A stretch of 5,317 nt of DNA from Acidimicrobiaceae bacterium (GTDB taxonomy: Bacteria > Actinomycetota > Acidimicrobiia > Acidimicrobiales > Bog-793): assembly GCA_027306715.1 (NCBI GenBank), contig DAHUZG010000357.1, forward strand, positions 1 to 5,317. Reading direction: 5' to 3'. This document shows positions 5,023 through 5,317 of the stretch, in pieces. Positions within the stretch are counted from its first letter, which is position 1; each line of letters begins with the position of its first letter. The notes beneath the pieces were generated by a model, which worked only from the letters and a program-made list of their open reading frames with translations, was not told where the DNA came from and searched no databases. Both the position numbers and the translations under genes were made by a program.

Positions 5023-5298
5023 ATGGCACGCTCTGGCCCAGGTGACAGGGGCGCAGGTGACAGGGGCCCAGGTGACAGGGGCCCAGGTGACAGGGGCGCA
5101 GGCAGAGTGCCCGTGGCTCGGCCCTCCACCTCGCGCGGGGGCCGCTGGGAGCACAAGAAGCAGTCGACCCGTGAGGCGCTGCTCGCTGCAGCAGGTGAGC
5201 TGTTCGCCCGGCAGGGTTACGCCGGCACGACCGTCCAGCAGATCACCGACGCCGCCGAAGTCTCCGAGCGCCCGTTCTTCCGCTATTTCAACTCGTAG
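5023..5298 (+). CDS. TetR-family regulator, N-terminal half; ends at tandem TAG codons (probably broken)
   Basis: The 91-residue product begins with a tail of PGDRG/AGDRG repeats (6-25) and a basic linker (26-46), followed by a clear TetR DNA-binding domain: STREALLAAAGELFARQGYAG (48-67), then TTVQQITDAAEVSERPFFRYF (69-89) as the helix-turn-helix. Complete TetR proteins are usually about 190-220 residues, with a ligand-binding dimer domain after the helix-turn-helix. Here the frame stops at 5293-5298, just after FRYFNS, in two consecutive TAG codons, where the family normally continues Lys-Glu-Asp. After the stops the same frame reads DHLLT to the window end, which still resembles TetR. This suggests two substitutions (AAG and GAG to TAG), contig-edge sequence error or a real pseudogene. 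It is divergent from the MMPL gene, with paired inverted repeats between them, so the intact form probably repressed that pump. Confidence 0.75.
   Translation: MARSGPGDRGAGDRGPGDRGPGDRGAGRVPVARPSTSRGGRWEHKKQSTREALLAAAGELFARQGYAGTTVQQITDAAEVSERPFFRYFNS
5038..5097 (+). repeat. 15-base tandem repeat in tetR, four copies (P/AGDRG)
   Basis: Four 15-base units differ only in the first base (C, G, C, C) and encode PGDRG, AGDRG, PGDRG and PGDRG, followed by a partial AG. Every unit contains AGGTGACAG, which joins the right half-sites of the two inverted repeats at 4837-4871 (TGACAG and AGGTGAC). The tract precedes the DNA-binding domain and is probably disordered and charged. Confidence 0.9.
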
Positions 5299-5317
5299 TA
5301 GGACCACCTTCTCACCG

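Noticed and set aside
5038..5097. CRISPR-like or plasmid iteron array
   Set aside because: There are no spacers between the 15-base units, they are in frame within a gene, and no replication or Cas genes are present.

Overview
The window is a very GC-rich stretch of bacterial DNA. Third codon positions are almost all G or C, the genes are tightly packed, and the gene families are an Lhr-type helicase, a PadR regulator with a His/Gly-Phe-rich N-terminal tail, an MMPL transporter of the Streptomyces ActII-3 type, and a TetR regulator. This combination points to an actinobacterium (Actinomycetota); a finer assignment cannot be supported. Both ends cut through genes or run off the window, so it may be a short contig.

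Layout from left to right. At 2-541 (+) lies the C-terminal end of a large Lhr-type ATP-dependent helicase. At 599-1822 (+) is a complete metal-dependent amidohydrolase of the imidazolonepropionase/prolidase-like group, followed by a GC-rich hairpin. An AT-rich island at about 1881-1911 carries three CGATAT boxes one helical turn apart, a possible promoter, and a possible 11-codon leaderless upstream ORF whose stop overlaps the next start. At 1938-2594 (+) is a PadR-family repressor with a His-rich and FGPxG-repeat N-terminus. At 2567-4822 (-), convergent with padR and overlapping it by 28 bases, is a complete MMPL/RND-type transporter. A 200-base divergent intergenic region (4823-5022) holds two adjacent perfect inverted repeats and a 19-base tandem duplication. 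At 5023-5298 (+) a TetR-family regulator has an intact N-terminal DNA-binding domain but stops at two consecutive TAG codons, exactly where the family usually has Lys-Glu.

The right half reads as an efflux or export module. One MMPL pump is flanked by two local repressor-type regulators: TetR, divergent and sharing the likely operator region, and PadR, convergent and probably autoregulated through the CGATAT boxes. The left half (helicase end plus amidohydrolase) is probably a separate housekeeping or catabolic unit that happens to be adjacent.

I see no CRISPR array, transposase, RNA gene or clearly new enzymatic system. The more unusual signals are small-scale. The -10/ATG/ATGA arrangement in front of padR suggests a leaderless leader peptide. 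Both regulators have N-terminal extensions built from in-frame 15-base tandem repeats. The tetR repeat unit contains the half-sites of both inverted repeats in the promoter region. Finally, there are two possible reading-frame lesions, at the end of lhr and in tetR.
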